From Ramlibacter henchirensis (GTDB taxonomy: Bacteria; Pseudomonadota; Gammaproteobacteria; Burkholderiales; Burkholderiaceae_C), in assembly GCF_004682015.1 (NCBI RefSeq), contig NZ_SMLM01000001.1:2480001-2544000 (forward strand): DNA of 64,000 nt. Reading direction: 5' to 3'. Positions 46,594 to 55,248 of the stretch are shown in pieces. The position numbers and the translations under genes were made by a program. The notes beneath the pieces were generated by a model. That model was not told the DNA's origin. It saw only the letters and a list, made by a program, of their open reading frames with translations, and did not search any database. The stretch's first letter is position 1. Each line of letters begins with the position of its first letter.

Positions 46594-47613
46594 ATGACGA
46601 CACGTCGAATCTCCCTGCTCGCCCTGGCGGCGGCGCTCTGCGCCGGTGCCGCGAGCTTTCCGGCCCACGCGCAGAAGGTGATGAAGTACGCCCACTTCCA
46701 GCCGGGCAAGAGCGACCAGCCCAAGCACGCCGCGGCGGTCGCATTCAAGGAGCACGTGGAGAAGTCCACCAACGGCTCGGTGAAGGTGGAGATCTACCCG
46801 GCCGGCCAGCTGGGGACCGCGCAGCAGATGATGGAAGGCCTGCGCCTGGGCTCCATCGAGATGGCGGTGGTGCACGACGGCGGCATCCCCGGCGTCTACA
46901 AGACGTTCAACATCTTCGGCCTGCCCTTCGTGTTCGACAACCACGACCACGCCTACCGCGTGCTGGACGGCCAGTTCGGCAAGGAACTCGCCGAGGACAT
47001 GCGCAAGAAGACCGGCATCCGCCTGATGGCCTATGCGGACAACGGCATCCGCCACTTCACCAACAGCAAGCGCGCGATCAAGAGCCCCGAGGACATGAAG
47101 GGCCTGAAGATGCGCGTGCAGCCCAGCCCGGTGTTCGTCAAGCTGGTCGAGTCGCTCGGCGCCAGCCCCACCGCGATCGATTGGGGTGAGCTGCCCGCCG
47201 CGCTCGCGCAAGGCACCGCCGACGGCCAGGAGAACGGCGTGACCAACATCCTCGCGGCCAGCCTCTACCAGCACCAGAAGCACGTCACGCTGGACGGCCA
47301 CGTCTACAGCCTGCATGCCTACCTGGTCAGCGACCGCTTCTACAACGGCCTGTCCGCCACGGAGAAGAAGGCCGTGGACGAGGGCGTGGAGAAGGCCAAG
47401 AAGATCCACCGCGACATGACGCGCGAGCAGGACCTCTCGGCCAAGAAGGTGCTGGCCGAGAAGGGCATGACCGTCACCGAGCTCAGCGCCGCCGAGATCG
47501 ACAAGTTCCGCCAGGCCTCGCAGCCGGCCGTGCGCAAATACCTTGAGGCGGACGTCAGCAAGGAGTGGACCGAGAAGCTCCTGGCCGCCGCGAACGGCAG
47601 CCGCAAGCAGTGA
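46594..47613 (+). CDS. TRAP transporter periplasmic substrate-binding protein (DctP family)
   Basis: A 339-residue secreted protein with a signal peptide ending FPAHA near residue 26. DctP motifs are visible: QLGTAQQMMEGLRLGSIEM, FGLPFVFDNHDHAYRV, and LKMRVQPSPVF containing the conserved carboxylate-binding arginine. This arginine implies an organic-acid ligand such as a sugar acid. GAAGGAG precedes the start, and the RraA-like gene follows after ten bases. Confidence 0.95.
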   Translation: MTTRRISLLALAAALCAGAASFPAHAQKVMKYAHFQPGKSDQPKHAAAVAFKEHVEKSTNGSVKVEIYPAGQLGTAQQMMEGLRLGSIEMAVVHDGGIPGVYKTFNIFGLPFVFDNHDHAYRVLDGQFGKELAEDMRKKTGIRLMAYADNGIRHFTNSKRAIKSPEDMKGLKMRVQPSPVFVKLVESLGASPTAIDWGELPAALAQGTADGQENGVTNILAASLYQHQKHVTLDGHVYSLHAYLVSDRFYNGLSATEKKAVDEGVEKAKKIHRDMTREQDLSAKKVLAEKGMTVTELSAAEIDKFRQASQPAVRKYLEADVSKEWTEKLLAAANGSRKQ

Positions 47614-47623
47614 CGCGAAGCAC

Positions 47624-48271
47624 ATGAAGGACATCATCGAAGGACTGCGCGAGGTCGCCGTCGCCTCCGTCGCCGACGCCGTGGACAAGGTCTGCGGCAA
47701 GCGTGGCTACATGGACGAGTGCATCAAGCCGCGCATCAACGACAAGCGCGTGGTCGGCCCCGCCGCCACCGTGCTGGAAGCGGCAACCGACGAGTTCCTG
47801 CCGCCGCAGCATGCGCTGGACCTGATCGACGAAGCGCCGGCCGGCAGCGTCATCGTCATCGCGATCCAGGGCGGTGAACCGGACGTGGCCGTCTGGGGCG
47901 GCCTGATGACGGCGGGCGCGTTCGCCAACGAGCACGCCGGCGCCATCCTCGACGGCGGCGTGCGCGACCTGGCGGAGATCCGCCGCGACTACGACTTTCC
48001 CGTCTTCGCGCGCTCGGTGAGCCCCGGCACCACGCTCGGCCGCTACAAGACCGTGGCTTCGCAGGTGCCCGTGGAAGTGGGCGGCGTGATCGTCCATCCG
48101 GGCGACATCATCGTGGCCGACATCGACGGCGTGGTCGTCGTGCCGAAGGACAAGGCCAAGGAAGTGCTGGCCATGTCGCGCGAGATCGACCAGCGCGAAC
48201 TCGAGCAGGCCAAGCTGATCGTGGCCGAGAAATCGCTGCGCAAGGGCCTGGCCAAGTACGGGCGGATCTGA
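47624..48271 (+). CDS. RraA-like protein, probable class II aldolase or decarboxylase
   Basis: A 215-residue protein of the RraA/HMG-aldolase fold. It keeps the metal-site signature G93-x20-R114-D115-x2-E118 (GGVRDLAEI) that marks true HMG/CHA pyruvate aldolases and oxaloacetate decarboxylases and is lost in the RNase E inhibitor RraA. Residues around DIIVADIDGVVVVPK are also family-typical. Lying between a TRAP binding protein and a KDG-type kinase, it more likely cleaves or decarboxylates a 2-keto acid than regulates RNase E. The start follows dctP by ten bases. Confidence 0.88.
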   Translation: MKDIIEGLREVAVASVADAVDKVCGKRGYMDECIKPRINDKRVVGPAATVLEAATDEFLPPQHALDLIDEAPAGSVIVIAIQGGEPDVAVWGGLMTAGAFANEHAGAILDGGVRDLAEIRRDYDFPVFARSVSPGTTLGRYKTVASQVPVEVGGVIVHPGDIIVADIDGVVVVPKDKAKEVLAMSREIDQRELEQAKLIVAEKSLRKGLAKYGRI

Positions 48272-48275
48272 GCGC

Positions 48276-49214
48276 ATGGCGCAGCAGGCTGCTCCGGTGG
48301 ACGTGCTCGCCCTTGGCGAGGCGATGGTGGAGTTCAACCAGACCGGCGAAGGCGGCGGGCGGCTCTACCTCCAGGGCTTCGGCGGCGACACGTCCAACTT
48401 CGCCATCGCCGCGGCGCGCCAGGGGGCGCGGGCGGGTTTCGTGTCCGCGCTGGGCAGCGACGAGCACGGACGCACGCTGCGCGCGCTGTGGGACCGCGAG
48501 CGCGTGGACCACTCCGGCGTGCGCACCGATCCCTCCGCGTACACCGCCGTTTACTTCGTCACGCACGACGAGCGCGGCCACCACTTCGACTTCATGCGCG
48601 CCGGTTCGGCCGCGAGCCGCATGCAGCCGGCCGACCTGCCGCGCGACAGCATCGCGGCGGCGCGCGTGCTGCACCTTTCCGGCATCAGCCTCGCCATCTC
48701 GGCGTCGGCCTGCGACACCGCTTATGCGGCGATCGACATCGCGCGGAACGCCGGCGTGCAGGTCTCCTTCGACACCAACCTGCGCCTGAAGCTCTGGGGC
48801 GTGGACCGCGCCCGCGCCGTGATGACGGATGTCATGAAGCGCTGCGACATCTGCCTGCCCAGCCTGGACGACGTCGCGGCCATCAGCGGCCTGCGCGATC
48901 CCGACGCGCTGGTCGACTGGTGCCTCGGGCTGGGCGCGAAGATCGTGGCCTTGAAGCTCGGGCATGAAGGCGCCGTGGTCGCCGATGCGCATCAGCGGCA
49001 CCGCATCGCGCCGCACCCGTGCAAGGTCGTGGACGCCACCGGAGCGGGCGACACGTTCGGCGGCGCATTCATTGCGCGCCTGCTGGCGGGCGACGCCCTG
49101 CCAACGGCGGGGCGTTATGCATCCGTGGCGGCGGCGCTGTCCACCGAAGGCTATGGCGCGGTGGAACCGATCCCGACCGCCGATCGCGTGCGTGCGGCCA
49201 TGGAGGCGCGATGA
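48276..49214 (+). CDS. PfkB family sugar kinase, 2-keto-3-deoxygluconate kinase-like
   Basis: A 312-residue ribokinase-fold enzyme. N-terminal substrate motifs (LALGEAMVEFN, GFGGDTSNFAIAAARQGA), FDTNLRLKLW at 165-174 and the anion hole/catalytic DATGAGDTFGG at 253-263 (catalytic Asp259) are intact. The FDxNxRxxLW motif is typical of KDG kinases, so the likely reaction is ATP-dependent phosphorylation of a 2-keto-3-deoxy sugar acid. It lies four bases after the RraA-like gene, and its stop overlaps the next start (ATGA). Confidence 0.88.
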   Translation: MAQQAAPVDVLALGEAMVEFNQTGEGGGRLYLQGFGGDTSNFAIAAARQGARAGFVSALGSDEHGRTLRALWDRERVDHSGVRTDPSAYTAVYFVTHDERGHHFDFMRAGSAASRMQPADLPRDSIAAARVLHLSGISLAISASACDTAYAAIDIARNAGVQVSFDTNLRLKLWGVDRARAVMTDVMKRCDICLPSLDDVAAISGLRDPDALVDWCLGLGAKIVALKLGHEGAVVADAHQRHRIAPHPCKVVDATGAGDTFGGAFIARLLAGDALPTAGRYASVAAALSTEGYGAVEPIPTADRVRAAMEAR

Positions 49215-49978
49215 GCGACGCGGCGAGCGGCGCGCAGCCGCAGGTGTTTCGCGATGACGTCTTCGCGGGCCGGCAGGTGCTGGTGGTGGGCGGCACCTCG
49301 GGCATCGGCTCGGGCATCGCCGCGGGGTTCCTGCGCTGCGGCGCGCGCGTGCGCGTGACCGGCTCGTCGCCGCAGGACGTGGAAGCCGCCGCGCAGGACG
49401 CCACGCTCGCCGGCGCAGAGCGCGCGGTACTCGATGTCCGCGATGAGGCAGCGGTCGTCCGCTGCATCGGCGAACTGCCGCGCCTGGATGTGCTGGTGAA
49501 CTGCGCCGGCATCCTGCGCCGCGGCATGGAGCAGGACCCCAAGGTGTTTGCGGAGGTGGTCGACATCAACCTCAATGGGACGATGCGCACCTGCGCCGCC
49601 GCGCGCGACAAGCTGCGCGAGAGCGCGGGCGCCATCATCAACACGGCGTCCATGCTGAGCTTCTTCGGCGGCCCGCTGGTGCCCGGCTACTCGGCCAGCA
49701 AGGGTGGCGTGGCGCAGCTCACGAAGTCTCTGGCGATCGCGTATGCCGCGGACCGCATCCGCGTCAACGCCATCGCCCCGGGCTGGATCGCAACGCGGCT
49801 CACCGAAGCGCTGCAGGCCGACCCGGCGCGCAGCGACCCGATCCTGGCGCGCACGCCGCTGGGCCGCTGGGGCCGGCCGGAGGACATCGCCGGCGCGGTG
49901 CTGTTCCTGGCGTCACCCGCGGCCGCGTTCGTCACCGGCATCGTCCTGCCCGTCGACGGCGGATATCTCGTCAGCTGA
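49211..49978 (+). CDS. SDR family oxidoreductase
   Basis: A 255-residue classical SDR with cofactor motif VGGTSGIGSGIA near residue 27, NCAGIL near 97, and the complete catalytic set Ser (NTASML) and GYSASKGG (YxxxK). The C-terminal ITLPVDGGYLVS-like end is usual. In this operon it probably oxidises or reduces a hydroxy group of the sugar-acid substrate. ATG overlaps the kinase stop by four bases. Confidence 0.93.
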   Translation: MSDAASGAQPQVFRDDVFAGRQVLVVGGTSGIGSGIAAGFLRCGARVRVTGSSPQDVEAAAQDATLAGAERAVLDVRDEAAVVRCIGELPRLDVLVNCAGILRRGMEQDPKVFAEVVDINLNGTMRTCAAARDKLRESAGAIINTASMLSFFGGPLVPGYSASKGGVAQLTKSLAIAYAADRIRVNAIAPGWIATRLTEALQADPARSDPILARTPLGRWGRPEDIAGAVLFLASPAAAFVTGIVLPVDGGYLVS

Positions 49979-50002
49979 CGTCATACAAAAAAGGCGAGCC
50001 AC

Positions 50003-50494
50003 ATGATCACGCAGCTTCCCGGCATCCGGCCGGAGATCGCGCAGCAGGCCATTCCCGAGGACGAGCGTGTGTGGGTGCCGCAGGCGCCCGACGTGTGGTT
50101 CCGGCCGCTGCTGCTGAACACCGTCACCGGCAGCTGGTGCAACCTGCTGCGGGTGCGCAAGTCCGGGGTGCTGTCGCGGCACATCCATCCGTCGTGGGTG
50201 ACCGGCCTGGTGCTCAAGGGCAGCTGGCGCTACCTGGAACATGACTGGATCGCGCACGAGGGCGCGTTCGTCTATGAGCCGCCGGGCGAGATCCACACGC
50301 TGGTGGTGGACCAGGCGAGCGGTGGCGCGCAGGAGATGATCACCTTCTTCAACATCCACGGCGCCATGGTCTACGTCGACGAACAAGGACAGGTCACCGG
50401 GTACGAGGACGTGTTCACCAAGATCGAGATGTGCCGCAAGCACTACGAGGCCTGCGGCCTCGGCGGCGCGCTCGTCGACCAGTACGTGCGCTGA
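50003..50494 (+). CDS. Cupin protein, 2,4'-dihydroxyacetophenone dioxygenase-like
   Basis: A 163-residue single-cupin protein with likely metal ligands His60 and His62 (LSRHIHPSW), Glu79 region and His98 (PPGEIHTLVV). The sequence resembles 2,4'-dihydroxyacetophenone dioxygenase and acetylacetone dioxygenase-like cupins, Fe(II) enzymes that cleave C-C bonds next to carbonyls. Its partnership with a KDG-type kinase and an RraA-like aldolase is unexpected. It may act as a dioxygenase or as an isomerase or epimerase. Last gene of the TRAP operon, 24 bases after the SDR. Confidence 0.8.
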   Translation: MITQLPGIRPEIAQQAIPEDERVWVPQAPDVWFRPLLLNTVTGSWCNLLRVRKSGVLSRHIHPSWVTGLVLKGSWRYLEHDWIAHEGAFVYEPPGEIHTLVVDQASGGAQEMITFFNIHGAMVYVDEQGQVTGYEDVFTKIEMCRKHYEACGLGGALVDQYVR

Positions 50495-50512
50495 GCGTCG
50501 CGCGGCAATCGC

Positions 50513-51418
50513 TCAGGCGGTCTTGCGCGAAGACACCACGATCCCGCCGACGATCAGCAAGAAGGCGACGGCGTGGTACGCGCTCGGCAGTTCGCCGAGG
50601 AAAGCCGCCGACAGCACGGCCGCGAACAGCGGCGACAGGTTCGAGAAGAACCCGGCGATGTTGGGTCCGACGCGCTGCACGCCCAGGCCCCAGCTGCGGT
50701 AGGCCAGGATCGCGGGACCGAGCGCGATGTAGGCCAGGGCCAGGATCGTCGGCCAGCCCCACTCGATGTGCTGCGGCGCGGACAGCCACTCGGCGCCCGC
50801 GAACAGGCCCGACCAGCCGAGGCCGAACACCAGCTGCGCCATCAGGAACAGGGTCCAGTTGCCGCGGATCTCGGGCGGGTCTCCGGGCCGCACCAGCAGC
50901 CAGCTGTAGAACGTCCAGGACGCGGTGGCCAGCAGGATGAAGATGTCGCCCGGCACCAGCCGCACCTGCAGCAGCACGTCCCAGTCGCCGCGGCTGAGGA
51001 CCACCAGCACGCCCGTGATCGACAGCGCCGCGCCCGTCACCTGGCGCATCGTGATGCGCTGGCCGAAGAACATCGCGCCGATCGCCAGCATCCAGGCCGG
51101 CATGCTGGCGCCCACCAGCGTCACGTTCAGCGGCGTCGACGTCGTCAGCGCCAGGTACTGCAGCGCGTTGTAGCAGCCCACTCCCAGCAGCCCGAGCAGG
51201 AGGAAGCGTCGCCAGTGCGGCCACAGCGAGCTGCCGGGCTTGAGCAACTGCGCGGCGAACGGCAGCAGCAGCACGAACGCGATCGCCCAGCGCAGGAAAT
51301 TCAGTGTCATCGGCGGCACCGAGCCGGCCATCACGCGGCCGACCACCGCGTTGCCGGCCCACAGCAGCGGCGGCAGGACCAGCAGGCCGACCGTGCCCGG
51401 CGTCAGGCGTTGTTGCAT
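50513..51418 (-). CDS. DMT superfamily (EamA) transporter
   Basis: A 301-residue inner-membrane protein with ten hydrophobic segments in two EamA repeats (first ending LSITGVLVVLSRGD, second with AAFLGELPSAYHAVAF). Substrate unknown. I chose ATG 51418 (MQQRLTPG); an in-frame TTG at 51439 is less likely. It converges on the cupin gene with 18 bases between stops and is divergent from the quinone oxidoreductase gene. Confidence 0.9.
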   Translation of the reverse strand: MQQRLTPGTVGLLVLPPLLWAGNAVVGRVMAGSVPPMTLNFLRWAIAFVLLLPFAAQLLKPGSSLWPHWRRFLLLGLLGVGCYNALQYLALTTSTPLNVTLVGASMPAWMLAIGAMFFGQRITMRQVTGAALSITGVLVVLSRGDWDVLLQVRLVPGDIFILLATASWTFYSWLLVRPGDPPEIRGNWTLFLMAQLVFGLGWSGLFAGAEWLSAPQHIEWGWPTILALAYIALGPAILAYRSWGLGVQRVGPNIAGFFSNLSPLFAAVLSAAFLGELPSAYHAVAFLLIVGGIVVSSRKTA

Positions 51419-51516
51419 GGGCAGCGACTGTAGCGGCAAGCGGCGGCGCGCCCGGCGAGGCGATTCGATTCATGGCAGGATGGCGCGCCTTTGTCCAACG
51501 CAAGAGGAGAACAGCG

Positions 51517-52500
51517 ATGAGCCGTGCCGTCCGCATCGAACAGACCGGTGGACCCGAGCAACTGAAACTGGTCGACGTGTCCGTCGGCGAGCCCGGTCCG
51601 GGGCAGATCCGCATTCGCCACAAGGCCGTGGGCCTGAACTTCATCGACGTCTACCACCGCACCGGCCTGTACTCGCTGCCGCTGCCGCTGCAGATCGGCA
51701 TGGAGGCCAGCGGCATCGTGGAAGCCGTCGGCCCCGGCGTCACGCACCTCAAGCCCGGCGACCGCGCCGCCTATGCCAGCCAGCCGCCCGGCAGCTATTG
51801 CGAGGTGCGCGTGATGCCGGCGATGACGGTGTGCAAGCTGCCGGATGCGATCGACTTCGATACCGGCGCGGCCATGATGCTCAAGGGCCTCACCGCCCAG
51901 TACCTGCTCAAGCGCACGCAGCCGCAGGGCGGCCTGAAGCCCGGCGACCATGTCCTCTTCCATGCCGCCGCCGGGGGCGTGGGCCTCATCGCCTGCCAGT
52001 GGGCGAAGGTGCTGGGCTTGCAGCTGATCGGCACGGCCGGCTCCGACGAGAAGTGCAAGCTGGCCAAGGAGCACGGCGCGGCCCATGTCATCAACTACGC
52101 GAAGGAAGACTTCAAGGAGCGCGTCAAGGAGATCACCGGCGGCAAGGGCGTGAAGGTGGTGTACGACTCGGTGGGCAAGGACACCTGGGACAAGTCGCTC
52201 GATTGCCTGCAGCCGCTCGGCCTGATGGCCAGCTTCGGCAACGCGTCCGGTCCGGTGCCCCCGTTCGCGCCCGGCATCCTGGGCGCCAAGGGTTCGCTGT
52301 ACGTGACGCGCCAGACGCTGTTCACCCACATTGCCACCCGCGAGAACACGCAGTCGATGGCCGATGAGCTGTTCGAGGTGGTCGCGTCCGGCAAGGTGAA
52401 GATCCGCATCGACCAGCGCTATCCGCTCGAACAGGTGCAGCAGGCGCACCGGGACCTGGAGGCTCGCAAGACCACGGGGTCCACCATCCTGACCCTGTGA
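51517..52500 (+). CDS. Quinone oxidoreductase (MDR family, zeta-crystallin-like)
   Basis: A 327-residue zinc-free medium-chain dehydrogenase. Features are GLNFIDVYHRTGLY near residue 43, GMEASGIVEAVG, and the NADPH-binding HAAAGGVGLIACQWAK near 148. Such enzymes reduce quinones using NADPH, often in detoxification. AGGAG at 51505-51509 precedes ATG 51517. The 199-base gap to the next gene shows no convincing promoter. Confidence 0.94.
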   Translation: MSRAVRIEQTGGPEQLKLVDVSVGEPGPGQIRIRHKAVGLNFIDVYHRTGLYSLPLPLQIGMEASGIVEAVGPGVTHLKPGDRAAYASQPPGSYCEVRVMPAMTVCKLPDAIDFDTGAAMMLKGLTAQYLLKRTQPQGGLKPGDHVLFHAAAGGVGLIACQWAKVLGLQLIGTAGSDEKCKLAKEHGAAHVINYAKEDFKERVKEITGGKGVKVVYDSVGKDTWDKSLDCLQPLGLMASFGNASGPVPPFAPGILGAKGSLYVTRQTLFTHIATRENTQSMADELFEVVASGKVKIRIDQRYPLEQVQQAHRDLEARKTTGSTILTL

Positions 52501-52699
52501 GCACAGGCGCGGGAGCGGCCTGGGCCTGCCTCCCGCAGTGCTCCGCGCCGCTCGTGTGTGAATACGCGCTGACCGCGCTTTCCTACAGCCGCTTGGCCCT
52601 CCTGCTTGCACCTTGCGACATTGCGGTTGGGTAGATTGCCCCGATCGAGTGAGATTTGCCGCAGGTGCAGGGCGCCGCGGCCTAGCGGAGCACTGCCTT

Positions 52700-53086
52700 A
52701 TGGCGCTGAGAGCCTACATCGTCGAGGACAGCCCGACGATTCGAGACAACCTGATCGAAACGCTGGAGGAACTGGCCGAGGTCCAGCCGGTCGGCCTCGC
52801 GGAGACCGAGCAGGAGGCGCGGCGCTGGTTCAGCCAGAACGCCGACGGCTGGGACGTCGCTGTGGTGGACCTGTTCCTGCGCCAAGGCACCGGCCTTCGC
52901 GTGGTGGAGGCGCTGCGTTCGCGCCGGCACGGCCAGAAGGTGATCGTGCTGAGCAACCACGCCACCTCGGACATGCGGCGCCGCTGCGCGCAGCTGGGCG
53001 CGGATGCCGTGTTCGACAAGTCCACCGAGATCGACGCGCTGCTGGACTACTGCGTCAAGGCGCGCGGCGAGCTTGAAGCGGCCTGA
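52700..53086 (+). CDS. Stand-alone response regulator receiver protein
   Basis: A 128-residue single-domain receiver without an output domain. The acidic pair (IVEDS), phosphoacceptor Asp57 (VAVVDLFL), Ser85 (VLSNHAT) and Lys107 (VFDKST) are all present, so it can be phosphorylated. No histidine kinase gene is near. I chose ATG 52700; an in-frame reading upstream is possible but lacks a better start. It converges on the aldehyde dehydrogenase gene. Confidence 0.9.
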   Translation: MALRAYIVEDSPTIRDNLIETLEELAEVQPVGLAETEQEARRWFSQNADGWDVAVVDLFLRQGTGLRVVEALRSRRHGQKVIVLSNHATSDMRRRCAQLGADAVFDKSTEIDALLDYCVKARGELEAA

Positions 53087-53088
53087 GC

Positions 53089-53109
53089 CGTTCGGCCTCA
53101 GGCCGAACG
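53089..53109. terminator. Hairpin between convergent genes
   Basis: CGTTCGGCC (53089-53097) pairs exactly with GGCCGAACG (53101-53109) around TCA, three bases after the receiver stop and overlapping the end of the aldehyde dehydrogenase gene. It could terminate transcription from both sides, though no T-run is present. Confidence 0.5.
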
Positions 53110-54471
53110 CAGGTGCCAGGCCTTGGGCCGGGTGAAGGTCTGGATCCCGTAGCTCGACAGCGTGAGGCCGACGCCTGAATCGCCGACGCCGCTCCACGGC
53201 AGGCGCGGGCTGACCCGGTCGCAGCAGTTCCAGTAGACGCTGCCCGCGCGCAATTGCGACAGCAGGCGCTTGGCGCGGGTCTCGTCGCGCGTGTAGACGC
53301 CGGCGGTGAGACCGTAGCGCGTGTCGTTCATCAGGCGCACCGCTTCTTCGTCGCCCGACACTTTCTGGATGCCGATCACGGGACCGAAGCTTTCCTCGCG
53401 CATGAGCTCCATGCGGTGATCGACGTCGGCGAGCACGGTCGCTTCGAACCAGTTGCCCGGGCCCGGCTTGCGGTGGCCGCCCGTGAGCAGCCGGGCGCCC
53501 TTGACCACGGCGTCGTCGACCTGCGACTGCAGCACCTCGAGCTGCGGAGCGCGCGTGATGGCGCCGATGTAGGTGTCATCCGCCATCGGGTCGCCGAGGC
53601 GATAGCCGTTCACAGTGTCGACGAAGGCCTGGACGAACTCGTCGTGCACTTTGTCGTGCACGTAGATGCGTTCGACCGAGCAGCAGCTCTGGCCCGTGTT
53701 GTACATGGCGCCATCCGCCAGCGATTCCGCGGCGGCGCGCACATCGACGTCGTCGCAGACGTAGCTCGGGTCCTTGCCGCCCAGCTCCAGCTGCAGCTTG
53801 ATGAAGCGGCCCTGCACGGCCTGCGCGATGCGGCGGCCCGTGGCGTGCGAGCCGGTGAAGAACACGCCGTCGACGGGCTGCGCGAGCAGGGCCGATCCCA
53901 CCGGCCCCGCACCGACGAGGCAGGCCACGACGTCCTTGGGCACGCCGGCCTCGTGCAGCAACCGCGTGATCTCCAGCCCTGTCATCGCCGCGTATTCCGA
54001 CGGCTTGTAGAGCACCGAGTTGCCGGTCAGCAGAGCCGGCAGGATCACGTTGCAGCCCACGAACCAGGGGTAGTTCCAGGCCGAGATGTTGGCGACGACG
54101 CCCAGCGGCTCATGCTGGATGACCTCTCGCGTGCCGGCCTCGTCGAACACCTGCTCGGGCGCGATGACGGGCTCGACCATGCCGAGGAAGAAGTCGATCC
54201 GCGGCAGGAGTCCGGTGAGTTCATTGCGCGACATGCGGATCGGCTTGCCGGTTTCGCGCGTCATGGTCGCGGCCAGCGAATTGGTCTCGCGCACGACGGC
54301 GCCGCGGAATCGCTCGATGCAGGCCTTGCGTTCGGCCAGCGGCGTCGCGGCCCAGGCTGGCTGCGACGCGCGCGCGGCGGTGTACCTGGCCTGCACCGAA
54401 GCTTCGTCGTCGGCGGGCAGTTCGGTGATCAGTTCGCCGGTGGCCGGGTTGTGGACGGGCAGGCGGTTCAT
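53098..54471 (-). CDS. Aldehyde dehydrogenase
   Basis: A 457-residue NAD(P)-dependent aldehyde dehydrogenase. The general base Glu229 (LELGGKD), nucleophile Cys263 (GQSCCSVERI), Asn131-133 region (SAWNYPW) and ESFGPVIGI are intact. It is last in a four-gene minus-strand operon with a glutamine-synthetase-like enzyme, an Fe-alcohol dehydrogenase and a gamma-Glu hydrolase, so its substrate is probably a gamma-glutamyl aminoaldehyde (PuuC-like role). I chose ATG 54471, which overlaps the hydrolase stop by four bases. Confidence 0.93.
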   Translation of the reverse strand: MNRLPVHNPATGELITELPADDEASVQARYTAARASQPAWAATPLAERKACIERFRGAVVRETNSLAATMTRETGKPIRMSRNELTGLLPRIDFFLGMVEPVIAPEQVFDEAGTREVIQHEPLGVVANISAWNYPWFVGCNVILPALLTGNSVLYKPSEYAAMTGLEITRLLHEAGVPKDVVACLVGAGPVGSALLAQPVDGVFFTGSHATGRRIAQAVQGRFIKLQLELGGKDPSYVCDDVDVRAAAESLADGAMYNTGQSCCSVERIYVHDKVHDEFVQAFVDTVNGYRLGDPMADDTYIGAITRAPQLEVLQSQVDDAVVKGARLLTGGHRKPGPGNWFEATVLADVDHRMELMREESFGPVIGIQKVSGDEEAVRLMNDTRYGLTAGVYTRDETRAKRLLSQLRAGSVYWNCCDRVSPRLPWSGVGDSGVGLTLSSYGIQTFTRPKAWHLRSA

Positions 54472-55244
54472 CTTGTTCTGCGCGCCTCGCGGGCGGCGTC
54501 GAGGAAGTCGCGCAGCAGCGGCGTGTCGTCCACCACGCCCAGCCGCGGGAAGTGGAACTCGGGATGCCATTGCACGGCGGCCACCCACGCGTCGCCGGTG
54601 TGGCGGATCGCTTCGATCACGCCGTCGTCCGGCGAAGTGGCTTCCACCACGAAGCCGGGCGCCAGGTCCTTGATGCCCTGGTGGTGCACGCTGTTGATCT
54701 TGTGGCGCGGCTCGCCGAGCAGCCTTGCGAGCTTCGAGCCCGGGATGATGTCGACCTCGTGGAAGTTCAGGTCGTACGCCTCGGTATCGCGGTGGGTGTG
54801 TGCGCCGGGCTTCTGCGTCGCGATGTCCTGGTACAGCGTGCCGCCGTGCGCCACGTTGATCAGCTGCAATCCGCGGCAGATGCCGAACACCGGCTTGCCG
54901 GCCGCCTCGAAGGCGCGCACCAGCGCGATGTCGTACTCGTCACGCGCGCGGTCGCCGGCCCACTCGGGACGCAGCGGCTCCTCACCGTAGCTGCCGGGCC
55001 AGACGTCGGCGCCGCCGTGCATCACCAGTCCATCGAGCCAGCGCGCGTAGTCGTCCAGGCCCACGTCGCCGCGCGCCGTGTCGCCGAAAGGCGAGGGCAC
55101 CATCACCGGCAACGCGCCGAGCGACATCACCCAGTGCGCGGTGGACTGCTCGATCCAGAGCAGCGTCTTGCTGGGCGCCGCCTTGCGTGCCGCATCCGGA
55201 TGGAAGAAGCAGGCGCTGATGCCGATCTTGGGCCGGTCGTCCAT
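54468..55244 (-). CDS. Gamma-glutamyl-gamma-aminobutyrate hydrolase family protein (PuuD-like)
   Basis: A 258-residue class I glutamine-amidotransferase fold hydrolase with nucleophile Cys123 (FGICRGLQLINV), a His in VQWHPEFH and oxyanion segment MHGGADVWPGSY. PuuD-type enzymes release glutamate from gamma-glutamyl amino acids. It overlaps the aldehyde dehydrogenase gene by four bases and follows the Fe-alcohol dehydrogenase by four, so it completes a gamma-glutamylation pathway. Confidence 0.92.
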   Translation of the reverse strand: MDDRPKIGISACFFHPDAARKAAPSKTLLWIEQSTAHWVMSLGALPVMVPSPFGDTARGDVGLDDYARWLDGLVMHGGADVWPGSYGEEPLRPEWAGDRARDEYDIALVRAFEAAGKPVFGICRGLQLINVAHGGTLYQDIATQKPGAHTHRDTEAYDLNFHEVDIIPGSKLARLLGEPRHKINSVHHQGIKDLAPGFVVEATSPDDGVIEAIRHTGDAWVAAVQWHPEFHFPRLGVVDDTPLLRDFLDAAREARRTR

Positions 55245-55248
55245 GGGA

